A stretch of DNA of 64,000 bases from Nicotiana tabacum (Eukaryota; Streptophyta; Magnoliopsida; Solanales; Solanaceae), in contig NC_134102.1 of the NCBI RefSeq assembly GCF_000715075.1, forward strand, positions 51,159,348-51,223,347. The letters are read 5' to 3'. Of the stretch, positions 1 through 10,007 are shown piece by piece; position 1 is the stretch's first letter, and the number at the start of each line of letters is the position of its first letter. The notes beneath the pieces were generated by a model that saw only the letters and a program-made list of their open reading frames with translations, was not told where the DNA came from and did no database searches. A program made the position numbers and the translations under genes.

Positions 1-500
1 AACTACCTGCAGTCGACCTAATATGCCCATTGAAATCCCCTCCTACGAATAACTTCTCGGCATGTGGAACCTGGCGCGCAATCTCATCTAACCCCTCCCT
101 AAAGCGACGTTTAACCTCCTTATCTAGGCCCACATGCGGCGCATAGGCGCTAACAACGTTTATGGTGCACTCTCCAACCACCAATTTAATAATCATCAAT
201 CTATCATTCACTCGTCTAACCTCAACCACAGACTCTCTAAGTTCCCTATCCACCAAGATGCCCACTATATTCTTACCTTTCTGGACTCCTGAGTACCAAA
301 GTTTATACCCGTCTGCGTCTCTCGCCCTCGACCCTACCCAGCTTATCTCATGGACACACGCTATATTGACCCTCCTCTTCTGGAGGATCTTCGCCAACTC
401 TATAGACTTACCCGTCAATGTACCTACGTTCCATGACCCAATTCTCAACCTACAGAAACCATTGTTCCCTTTACCTCTATTGCCTCCCGCCCCACCCCCT
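1..500 (-). CDS. RTE LINE apurinic-like endonuclease domain, partial
   Basis: The minus-strand frame is open from about base 500 to base 1. It begins with a Gly/Asn-rich lead-in, then an endonuclease/exonuclease/phosphatase fold: SWNVGTL (near 421-434, Asn of the active site), HEISWVG (canonical QE-type block with His in place of Gln, Glu kept), VVSAYAPH, and GDFNGH (the Asp/Asn active-site block) near base 20-30. In RTE elements this enzyme nicks target DNA to prime reverse transcription. The frame has no stop in the part visible, unlike nearly every other element here. The protein's C-terminal half and RT are cut off by the window edge. The start codon was not determined because the upstream frame is compositionally biased. 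Confidence 0.8.
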
Positions 501-980
501 AAACCCTGCCCTACCTCCCGCCCCACCCCCTGTCCCCCTCGAGGACATGACCTCACTCGACCATCCCAGACCACAGCCACTATACCTACGAAAAAGTATG
601 GGGAATCACTTTCACACACAAAGCAACAGACCAAACCAGAATAAGACAAGTTGCAACAACAGGCACACTAATACGGTGAATAAACTAATACGAACTAAGA
701 TGACAACAATTTAACTCAAACAACAAAGGGAAACTGTAAAACGGGAGGTACCAACTCCAGCGAGTAGAACCTTGGAATTGTCTTTGCTAAAAGGATAAAA
801 GGCAGCTGACCCAATATTAACAAATAGCAAATTCTAAGCAAGAAAAATAGAACCTAAAGTCACAACGAGTGTCGAGAAAGGCATTGTCCACAACAGCTAT
901 ATTTTGGAAGTTATCGCCCCGCTTTGCCCGAGGCTCGCCGGAAAATTATCTCAGCCGCCGCCACTACCACCACCGCTAGG

Positions 981-1200
981 CTAGATCAGTATGCCAAAAA
1001 ATAGGGGGACGGGGGGTGGAAGAGACGAGGTATAGGGGAGAGAAAGAAAGGAGGAGAAGAAGAGGGAAATATAAAAGGGGGAAGATCTGGAAAGCAAAAG
1101 GGGGGGAGGGAAGTAACGGGGAATAAGAAGAAAGCAGGAGAGAGAGAGGAAAAAAAGACAGGGGTGGGGTGGGGTGGGGGTCTTACCTGGTCCGGTTGTT
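981..1200 (-). repeat. Purine (G/A)-rich tract, pyrimidine tract on the LINE sense strand
   Basis: The plus strand is almost all G and A with several runs of five to seven Gs. On the LINE sense strand it is CT-rich. It forms the LINE leader. It produces a long Pro/Ser/Leu-rich open frame that is a composition artefact, not a gene. G-runs of this density could fold as G-quadruplexes on the plus strand (inference). Confidence 0.6.
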
Positions 1201-1259
1201 GCCAATGGTACGTTAGAGAGATCAGAGAGAGATGTTAGAGCTTCAGAGAGAAAGTCATG

Positions 1260-2010
1260 AACCTGTGAAGTTAGAGGACATTAATTCGTGAAACAATCCC
1301 CCCGCCCTGCAAAAAAAAATCCAGTTCTGGTTTTTTTTTTTTTTTTTTTTTGAGTTTACAGGTTCGAAATTTTACGAGTTCCAAAGTTATGAGTTTGGAG
1401 TTTGCGGGTTTAAAAATTATAGAGTTTACCAGTTCGAAAGTTTAGCGGTTCAGAAGTTTATGAAATTTGTGGGTTCGGAAGGTTGTTGGTTCGAAAGTTT
1501 ATGGCTTCATATTTATTGTATCGAAATTATAATTTATGAATACTCTTGAGAAGTTATTTTCCTTAATTTGCATACCAAACACCTGAAAATGAGTAAGATT
1601 ACTACTTGTTTTCTAAGAAAATATTTTTCACAAAAAATATTTTCCGTTATACCAAAAACACACCCTAATTGTTGTCTTGAGAGAAACCTTAATATAGCAG
1701 GAAGGGAGGGTTATCAACGAGAGCAAGAGGAGCATGAGAGGTTTTGGAAGGTTTGATCTGAGAAGGACGATCTATATAGATAGCCTTATTAAGACCTTCT
1801 AATATTTCGAGGGCTTCCCTTTCCAACATTTAACTCTGAAAAATGTATATAAGTTACAATTTATCTCAATCCAAGAACTTTTTGTGAATTTTAGAACATT
1901 AGAAACGTATAAAAGAGCCATAGCATTCCCTAATGCAGTTCAGAATCTAAATGGTAATATATGGTGTATGGGGTAAAATTAATTTATAACGGATGGTCGA
2001 ATGGTAACAT
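1260..2010. other. Unassigned AT-rich flank with a T-run
   Basis: No coding signal was recognised. It contains a T homopolymer of about 22 at 1329-1351, followed by short imperfect direct repeats built on 'gagttt..ggttcgaaa..ttta' words (1351-1505). It is the left flank of Tat element A. Confidence 0.5.
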
Positions 2011-2599
2011 TGTTTACATGTAAAATGGTCAGTTGAATTTATATGTGATTTCTAGACAAGTGAACTAATTTGATCCTGAAATAATGCAATAATTGAAGAA
2101 ATGTATAATACTTAGCCTTAAAATGTAGATGAAACAGCAGAGATGACAGTTCCGTAAACAAGGTTTCCAGGCACAGCAATGATGAGATCAAAAAGCGAAA
2201 AAGTAAGATTGTATTAAGCTTTGTATAGAATGTGGTATAAGTTTTGTCAGAAAATTCGTGTCCTTTACAATGATAATTGGGCTCACTATTTATAGTTATG
2301 TCTAGGGAAGGAGGTCCTAGGATCGTGCCCTCCTTTAATGTCAATTATGAGGGTCATTGATGAAGATGTAACGGTAAATATAAATGCCAAATTCTCTGTA
2401 ATGGGTCGTCGCTCTTAATGCTGCAGAATTTTTCTTATTAAATGCTACCGGGCATAGAGCATTTAATACACTTTTATGAACGTTATCCCTTTCGGTGACA
2501 AGCGAAATGGCTGCGTTTGGTCTTCGGCCATCCCCGTCTAGGGTTCCACGTGTCTTTCCTTTAGATGAGCACGTGTCATATCATATTTCACCCTATATA
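2011..2599 (-). repeat. Element A 3' LTR
   Basis: It begins (plus strand) TGTTTACATG, matching TGTTTACCCG at 23228, and the first ~143 bp align with the other LTR. The inner end is set by analogy with element C: CCCTATATAG followed by ATAGTCC here corresponds to CCGTATACAG followed by ATAGTCC in C. The bases just inside (about 2600-2618) read as a purine-rich tract on the minus strand, fitting the polypurine tract. The terminal CA has decayed to TA. The inner boundary is therefore inferred, not measured from an LTR pair. Confidence 0.7.
2286..2295 (-). promoter_or_regulatory. TATA box in A's 3' LTR
   Basis: CTATAAATAG on the minus strand, inside the LTR and in the element's sense direction; probable core promoter of the LTR. 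The equivalent part of the 5' LTR copy is lost. Confidence 0.5.
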
Positions 2600-3007
2600 G
2601 ATAGTCCTCTGCTTTCCGATGACATAACTTTGTGTTACCGAAAAATTGGTAGAAATACTCTTTTGGCGGGAATTACTATAACTCCCTCTGAAGGCTTCTG
2701 ACGGTTGATTAGACGCACATATCTCCGCATTTAATGCCCCAAACACGCGTCATCCCACGATTCAACACAACTTTTGTCGATTATCGAGGTAATCATGGCA
2801 ATGAATTTAGCCACCAAAATTTTACTTATACGCATCATTCTTTTCCTTTTCACTTCATAATTTCTCGAACTTTTGATTTGCATCTTTATTCTATATCCTT
2901 TCTCTAATTCTCTTCAAACAAAAACCTTTTCCTTCTTCTTATTCAATGGCTTCTTCCTCCAAGCATGCCGGTTCTTCAAAAAACAAGAACAAAGCCGAGG
3001 ACTCTGC

Positions 3008-4386
3008 TGATGGTAGGCTATAATCTCGTATTTTAGTCGCTTATTACACTCCAAATTACTGCACTTTAATTAAGTTTGAGCTTTAATCGATAGTGTTTTG
3101 CACTAATTGTGTGTTTTATGCCTTGTAGGAGTGATTCCGAGCTATGTAGATGTTATGGAATGAATTCGAGTGATTTGAGCCTTGAAGTCTAAGTAAAATC
3201 CCAAGGAAATAAGCCGGGATCACGTTCGGGGGTCGAGAACCACGTTGGGATAGCTAAAAAGCAAGAAAAATCCGTACTCAGAGAAAGTCCCACAGCCGCG
3301 GCGCGTGGGGCGGCGCGTGGCACGCCGAGGCTGCCCAATTTTCCTGAAGCCTGTTAGAACAAGCTCTCTGAAGTTTCCCACAACTGCCCTGCGTGGCGCG
3401 GCGCCCCATGCGGCGCACTTGTGCAATTTTTACAGAGTTATTATCCCACTTAGTGCAGGAAAGGTGTTTTCGTCTAGGCCTGACCCTACTTAGTATAAAT
3501 ACATGTGAAAATGTTATTTTTAGGATTTTTGACACATCTAAGACCTAAGAAGGCTAGAGAGAAGGTGGAGAAGCGAAAGTACAAGGGATTCATCATTCAA
3601 TCCTCACTCAAGACAAGAGTTTGGATTGTTTTATATTTTTCTTTATATTTGTGATGAATTACTCCATATCTATGGAGTAGTTCTCTTTAGGGATTGATGG
3701 ATTTGGTGTATTGATAATTGTTTATGGATATTAACTCTAGTTTTTATGCATTGAATCATTTTGGGTGTTTTAATTGTTGCATCTATATTCACATGTTCAT
3801 GTAATCGAGAGAGGCATACTTGTGATATCTTTACATTATCTTGTTGGTTGAATTCATTAATTCTTCTTAGTAATCGAAAGAGGCTAGTTGAATTATTGTT
3901 TAGACCTAGTTAGGAGGATAATCGAGAGAGGTTCTCCTAAAGACCAATCCACTACGAACTCTTGCATATCTTCACCGAGCTTAAATTGGTTCACATTGAG
4001 AGGTTGAAACTTAATCGAGAAAGGAGTTTCTACTAAACGTTTAAACTAATAATTGAGTGAATTTGAGAGACTCACTTGAACATTAAAAGTGAATTAACTA
4101 GAGTTAAATCCAAGACAATTATCTTGCACGTATCCAATCAACCCCTATTTTCTCCCATTGATATCTTCCTTGCTTACTTTTGTTGCGATTGTCATAGTCA
4201 ATTAGCTCTAGATTCTTAGTTAATTTTAGTTTTTAATCACATAATTCTCAATTGCTGATCATCTTGGATAGCAACCAAGCTATAAACTACGAAAATATTA
4301 TTCAATTCCAATCCCTGTGGATATGATATTATATTATACTATATTCGACTAGCGAGCATATTGAAGTGTGTGTTTTGCGCTCGTCA
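3008..4386 (+). repeat. Element B left (5') LTR
   Basis: It is near-identical to 8671-10007. It carries a (C/G)-rich patch at about 3295-3420 with repeated 'GGCGCG' words that is shortened in the right LTR. It also holds several copies of 'AATCGAGAGAGG'-like words spaced 60-110 bp apart (about 3800-4030). Confidence 0.88.
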
Positions 4387-4391
4387 AATTT

Positions 4392-4409
4392 TGGCGCAGT
4401 TGTCGGGGA
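4392..4409 (+). promoter_or_regulatory. Element B primer-binding site (tRNA-Asp type)
   Basis: TGGCGCAGTTGTCGGGGA, five bases after the LTR. It differs at two positions from the complement of the plant tRNA-Asp(GUC) 3' end, the primer used by Athila elements. Confidence 0.75.
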
Positions 4410-4529
4410 TTGACAATCAATAGTGTTTGAAATAGTTTGTAGTGCTAATTCAGGAATTTTTCTTGTTATTTAGTTTTTCCCTTTTACGTTTGGTGTTCTT
4501 TGATTGTGCGCAGGCTACAAGTTAGATTG

Positions 4530-5820
4530 GTGCATGACTCGATCGTTTGGGAAGGAAGTGCTACCTTATGAACCTGAAATCGAGAAACAACTGCGACAGT
4601 TCAGGAAGTAAAGAAATCTCCCCGAAGATATAGAGAAGGTTTGACAATCCTCAACCAAAGAAATTATGGCTAGAGATGATGATAATGTTGATTTGGCTGC
4701 AAGATAGGCAGCCCAACAATGAAAAAAAGCTGCACGAGATGCGGAGGAAGATGCTCTTCGAAATGCACAACTTGTCTATGAAGAGGAGAGGGCTCGAAGA
4801 ATTGCTCAGAATCGACCCGTGGGTGGGAGACCACTTGGCGATTATGCTAGACCAGTCTACAACCAAGGATTATCAAGTGTTAGACAACCTTCAGTGGCTG
4901 CGAACAATTTCGAATTGAAGCAAGGGTTGCTCCAAACTCTGCAAAACTGATGTGTCTTCAGAGGGAAGCCAAACGAAGATCCAAATACACATCTAATGGA
5001 CTTCGATGAGATTATGAACACCTTCTAATACAATGGTGTGTCACAAGATATAGTGTATTTAAGGGCATTCCCCTTCACACTCAAAGATGATGCAAAACAG
5101 TGGCTTAGAAGCTTGCCCCAGGGATCAATTAGAACATGGGAAGAGATGACCAGAATTTTTTTTGATAAATATTTCTCCTCAGCTAAGACAGGCAAATTTA
5201 GAAGAGAAATCCACAACTTCTGCCAGAAAGAGACTGAAACTATATTTGAAGCGTAGGAGAGGTTAAAGGAATTAGTGCGAAACTGTCAACATAGCAGAAT
5301 TAAACTCTAGATAACTCCAGGATTTTTGGGATGGTTTGACACCGGCCTCACGTAGAATATTGAGTAATGCATTTGGAGGCCCTTTGATGAAAAAGATACC
5401 AGAGGAGATAGTCACTATTCTCGATGAATTGTCTGAAGATGCAAATTAGTGGCCCTCTGAAAGTGCTGAAAGAAGACGGGCGAATGGTGTTCACCAGGTT
5501 GATGCTAACACATCTATGCAGGTACAGCTTGATGCCATGGCGAAAGAGATAAGGAAGCTGACCTTAGCTTCTATACAAAGTGAGAATAACACAACTTGTG
5601 ATATATGTGTAAGAGGACACCCTACTCATGAGTGTCAGGCCTCAACTGAGGAAGTAAATACTGTGGGGAATTATAACTTCAATGCAATGGGTCAGAAGCA
5701 TCCCGTTTTTTCATGGAGTTCACATGGGGGTACTGCAAATGCATGGCAACAAAACAACTCCAGATTCTAGGGACAAAGAGCTCCAGGCTTCCAAAATCAG
5801 CAAAGGCAGCAGTTTTAACC
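4530..5820 (+). pseudogene. Element B gag (Athila type)
   Basis: Translation of the best frames gives an N-terminal MTRSFGKEVLPYEPEIEK block typical of Athila gag. A capsid-like core follows (FRGKPNEDPNTHL... YLRAFPFTLKDDAKQWL near 5055-5110, then SIRTWEEM, near 5130, and FDKYF). A zinc knuckle CDICVRGHPTHEC (C-x2-C-x3-H-x4-C) lies at about 5597-5635. Stops interrupt it repeatedly (for example near 4610, 4706, 5257), so it is non-functional. A Lys/Glu-rich segment (5939-6469) lies between the knuckle and protease. Gag packages element RNA in the cytoplasm; this copy cannot do so intact. Confidence 0.75.
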
Positions 5821-6479
5821 TTAATAATCCAATCATCCTGGGCTAGAAGGTCTGATGAAGTCCTTTATTGTCAAGACAGATAAGAGGTTAGATGCTCATG
5901 GTGCAGCTATCAAGGAACTTGGCACAGGGCTGTGAAACTTGGAGAAACAAGTAGGACAAATTGCCACCATATTGTCTGAAAGGATCCCAGGTACTTTGCC
6001 AGCTGATACTAAAAGAAACCCCAAGGAGACGGTAAATGTTGTAACTCTCAGAAGCGAAAAAGTAGTGAAAGAGCCCACCCCTATCCAGAAAGAGGTGGGA
6101 CCTAAAAAAGAAAGTGGGGAGCAACTGAAAAATAAAGTTGATAAGAAGAAGAAAGGCAAGAAGAGAACTGAGAAAAAGAAGAAGGAAGAGAATTCAAGAA
6201 GGGATGAATCTAACGAGAGTGAGTATATGTCTACTTTACCTTTTCCCCAAAAGCTTTATAGAGAGAAGCTGGACAAGCAATTTGAGAGATTTCTGGATAT
6301 GCTAAAACAAGTTAATGTAAATTTACCATTCACAGAAGTGCTCTCCCAAATGTCAGCTTATGCAAAATTCTTGAAGAAAATCCTGACAAAGAAGAGAAAG
6401 ATAGAAGAGACCTCAGTGGTCAAGCTCACAGAGCATTGCAGTGCAATCTTGCAAAACAAACTCCCATGAAAGTGTGGAG

Positions 6480-7067
6480 ATACAGGGAGTTTTACTATAC
6501 CTTGCTCTTTAGGCACCATTAACTTTGATAAATCTTTATGTGATTCTGGTGCCTCAGTTAATCTAATGCCATTGTCTATTTACAGGAAACTGGAGAAGGA
6601 GATTGGAGAGATAAGGTCGGTGCCAATATCTTTGCAGTTGGCAGACTAAATGACTATAACACCCGAGGGGATAGTAGAATATATTTTGGTGCGGATGGAT
6701 AAGTTTGTATTTCCTATAGATTTTATAGTGGTAAATATGGAGGAGAATAAGTAGGTCCCCCTCATCCTAGGAAGACTATTTTTAGCAACGGGTAGAGCTA
6801 TACTGGATATAAATGATAGAAAACTCATGCTTAGAGTGGGTGAGGAGACGGTGACGTTTGAGATAAATGTAGCAACTGGAGTGAAAAAGGAGAATCTAGT
6901 TGCAAGTGTTGAGTGGAAGGTAAAGAGTTCAAAAGAGAAGGCTCCAGTGATTGAGAAAGATAAGTGCGGGGTATACCCCAAGAAGACTCAGAAGAAGTTG
7001 TCTGCATGGATGTGTTCACTAGTTCGGGCACGTGGAATGGAGCCCGACTTTGATTCAGACCCCAACT
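6480..7067 (+). pseudogene. Element B aspartic protease (pro)
   Basis: The frame reads through a retropepsin-like domain. Preceding strands (IPCSLGTINFDKSLC) lead into the catalytic DSGA motif at about 6542-6553, then a hydrophobic flap region and a VPLILGRLFLATG block near 6755-6793 (the family's second conserved block). A C-terminal extension ends at 7067. Two stops are visible (near 6648 and 6751). In Athila the RT follows directly; here the sequence goes straight to non-coding DNA. Confidence 0.7.
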
Positions 7068-7069
7068 AG

Positions 7070-8670
7070 AGATTCAGGAAAGTTTCCTCTACCTTGTGCT
7101 TTTTAAGTGTTTGTCATGGGGACATGCCACAACTTAAAGTGTGGGGTGGGGAATATTTGTATGTTGTATGTATATGTGTTAGTTTTTGCCTTTTAGTGCT
7201 TTTTAGTAGTTAGAAAAAATTGAAAAAAACATTAAATTTTTAATTTTTTTATTTTTTCCGACGGTGGATATTATTCGACGGGTTTCTTGAGGGAGTAAAG
7301 TCGAAAGAAAAAGACAAAAAGATTTTTTTGTAGGTAGTGTATTAAACCCCCCCCCCCCCTCCTGGTTTTTTTTTGTGCCGCGGTTCTTTTTCAAGGGTTT
7401 TGTTTGAACCGGATGTAGTTAGTTTTTATTTTTATTAGGTGTAGGAAACCTTGTGCTATGTTTTGAGTTGAAAGCAATATCTCTTGACTTGGTTATGCCT
7501 TGAGAATAGTGAGTGCTTTAGTTGTGACGCTTAGGCTCAGTTTTTGACTCTTGTATAAGTACCTTAAATTGTATGATCTTAACTTTGCTTAACTGCTTCG
7601 ACTAAAGTGTCTTGATAATCCAATCTTGAGTGAGTTATGTTCCATGTGTGTGTGAGGTTTGTGTTATTCTGTGGATTGCATTTGATGTCTAGAACTTGAC
7701 CCGTGTGTTTGCAAAGCGAAATAGTAGTTTTATTCAGTCTTGGAAGTGATATAGGCGTTTCTTTGTTGAGTCAATTATATGTTATTACCCACCTAATTAT
7801 TATGTATCTTAGTTAACCCTGTTGAGTATGTAATCATGTTTCTTTGGCAACCACATTGCAAACCCTAACCATTTATTTGAATGGACCATCTATTTGAACC
7901 TTGTACCTCTCTTGGGCACTTGAATTTGTTATGAACTTTGTAAAAGTTGAAGTGTGGGGTGGTTGGTTTGGCTTTTGAGTGGAACTAATGAAATCAGGAT
8001 AAAGGTGTATTATATTGAAAAAAAAGTAAAAGCCATTTGAAGAGTGTAAGAAAATAAAAAAATATAGTAGTATTATTATGCAAAATATTCTTTGATAAGT
8101 GATAACTCTTGCTGTAATTGTGCTTAAAGAAGTGAGAGTTAATGTATAATGATGTTAAAGTGGAGTTTGGTTTGACATAAATGTGGGGTTTTGAATGTTA
8201 AATTGTATGTATTAAAGTGCTTAGGGAGGTATAGTCACTCTTATATCTAAATGTATCCTACCTATCCCGCAGCCTACATTACAACCTATTAAAGTCCCAC
8301 TTGATCCTTGATTGAGGACATGTCCCGCATATGAATGTTGTTTCTGAGAGTGAGTGAATTCTTTCTATCTTGAGTTCCTAATTGTTCTTCATTTCATTGT
8401 GTGCAGAACTACTCTCTATTGTTGAGTGAGGGAACTTGATTCACAGAGGAAAGGTAATGCTTGACCTCTATGTTAGAGCAAGTGAGCGGGTTATAAATAA
8501 TGCGTGGTGCTTTCGAGTCAAATCTTGAGGCTAGGATGTTACGGTGTTGTGCTTAATCTATTTTAAATATTCTTGGTGTGTTGAGTTATGAGAGTTGCTA
8601 AATAAAGTTGTGTCTATATAAAGTGTGATTTGATTGCTCGAGAACGAGCAATGGTTTAAGTATGGGGTGT
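7070..8670 (+). other. Element B 3' non-coding interior with repeated PPT-like motifs
   Basis: No pol remnants are recognisable. Three purine-rich 'AAGTGTGGGGTG'-like motifs occur: at about 7135, at about 7950, and immediately before the right LTR (AAGTATGGGGTG, about 8658-8670). The last is the probable polypurine tract priming plus-strand synthesis. There is a C homopolymer at about 7347-7359. Confidence 0.6.
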
Positions 8671-10007
8671 TGATGGTAGGCTATAATCTTATTTTTAGTC
8701 GCTTATTACACTCCAAATTACTGTACTTTAATTGAGTTTGAGCTTTAATTGCTAGTATTTTGCATTAAATTGTGTGTTTTATATGCCTTGTAGGAGTGAT
8801 TCCGAGCTATGTAGATGTTATGGAATGAATTCGAGTGATTTGGAGCTTTGAAGTCTGAGTAAAAGCCCAAGGGAATAAGCCTGGATCGCGTTCGGGGGTC
8901 GAGAACCACGTTGGAATAGCTAAAAAGCAAGAAAATTCCCTACTCAGAGAAAGACCCACAACCGCGGCGCGTGCCCAATTTTCCTGAAGCCTGTCAGAAC
9001 AAGCTCTCTGAAGTTTTCCACAACCACCCCACGTGGCGCCTGTGCAATATTTACAGAGGTATTATCCCAGTTCGCGCAGGAAAAGGTATTTTCGTCTAGG
9101 CCTGACCCTACTTAGTATAAATACATGTGAACATGTTATTTTTAGAATTTTGACACATCTAAGACCTAAGGAGGCTAGAGAGAAGGTGGAGAAGCGAGAG
9201 TACAAGAGATTCATCATTCAATCCTCACTCAAGGCAAGAGTTTGGATCGTTTTATGTTTTTTCTTATATTTGTGATGAATTACTCCATATCTATGGAGTA
9301 GTTCTCTTTACGGATTGATGGATTTGGTGTATTGATAATTATTTATGGATATTAACTCTAGTTTTTATGCATAGAATTGTTTTGGGTGTTTAAATTCTTG
9401 CATCTATATTCACATATTCATGTAATCGAGAGAGGCATACTTGTGATATCTTTGCATTATCTTATTGGTTGAATTCATTAATTCTTCTTAGTAATCGAAA
9501 GAGGCTATTTGAATTATTATTTAGACCTAGTTAGGAGGATAATCGAGAGAGGTTCTCCTAAAGACCAATCTACTACGAACTCTTGCATATCTTCACCGTG
9601 CTTAAATTGGTTCACATTGAGAGGTTGAAACTTAATTGAGAGAGGAGTTTCTACTAAACGTTTGAACTAATAATTGAGTGAATTCGAGAGACTCACTTGA
9701 ACATTTGAAGTGAATTAACAAGAGTTAAATCCCAGATAATTATCTTGCACGTATCCAATCAACCCCTATTTTCTCCCATTGATATCTTCCTTGCTTACTT
9801 TTATTGCGATTGTCATAGTTAATTAGCTCTATATTCTTAGTTAATTTTAGTTTTTAATCACATAATTCTCAACTGTTGATCATCTTGGATAGCAACCAAG
9901 CTATAAACTACGAAAATACTGTTTAATTCCAATCCCTATGGATATGATATTATATTATACTATATTGGACTAGCGAGCATATTTAAGTGTGTGTTTTGTG
10001 CTCGTCA
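8671..10007 (+). repeat. Element B right (3') LTR
   Basis: Pair of 3008-4386 with scattered substitutions and a shorter GC-rich patch at about 8955-9045. It ends CTCGTCA, followed by the TSD copy TCTAC and the resumed aORF of element A. Confidence 0.88.

Larger units (their letters stand above)
1..1250 (-). mobile_element. RTE-type LINE, 5' end (truncated by window edge)
   Basis: On the minus strand this stretch holds a pyrimidine-rich 5' leader (about 1200-600) followed by an open endonuclease reading frame that runs off base 1. Layout and endonuclease type fit plant RTE-clade non-LTR retrotransposons, often annotated as 'craniofacial development protein 2-like'. The reverse transcriptase that should follow lies outside the window. 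The exact 5' boundary is uncertain: I place it near 1200-1250 where the pyrimidine-rich leader begins. I saw no target-site duplication. Confidence 0.75.
3008..10007 (+). mobile_element. Element B: Athila-derived gag-protease element without RT or integrase
   Basis: LTRs at 3008-4386 and 8671-10007 start TGATGGTAGG and end CTCGTCA. Flanking 5-mers are TCTGC (left) and TCTAC (right), a TSD with one change. Removing the element and one TSD copy restores the aORF frame, which confirms both ends. The primer site (4392-4409) resembles the tRNA-Asp site of Athila elements. The 4.3-kb interior has gag (about 4530-5820) and aspartic protease (about 6480-7067), both with stops. From 7070 to the right LTR I found no RT, RNase H or integrase. 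It would therefore depend on a full Athila element for replication. Confidence 0.85.

Noticed and set aside
981..1205. Minus-strand open frame rich in Pro, Leu, Ser and Phe
   Set aside because: Produced by a pyrimidine-only tract; no domain and it lies in the LINE leader.
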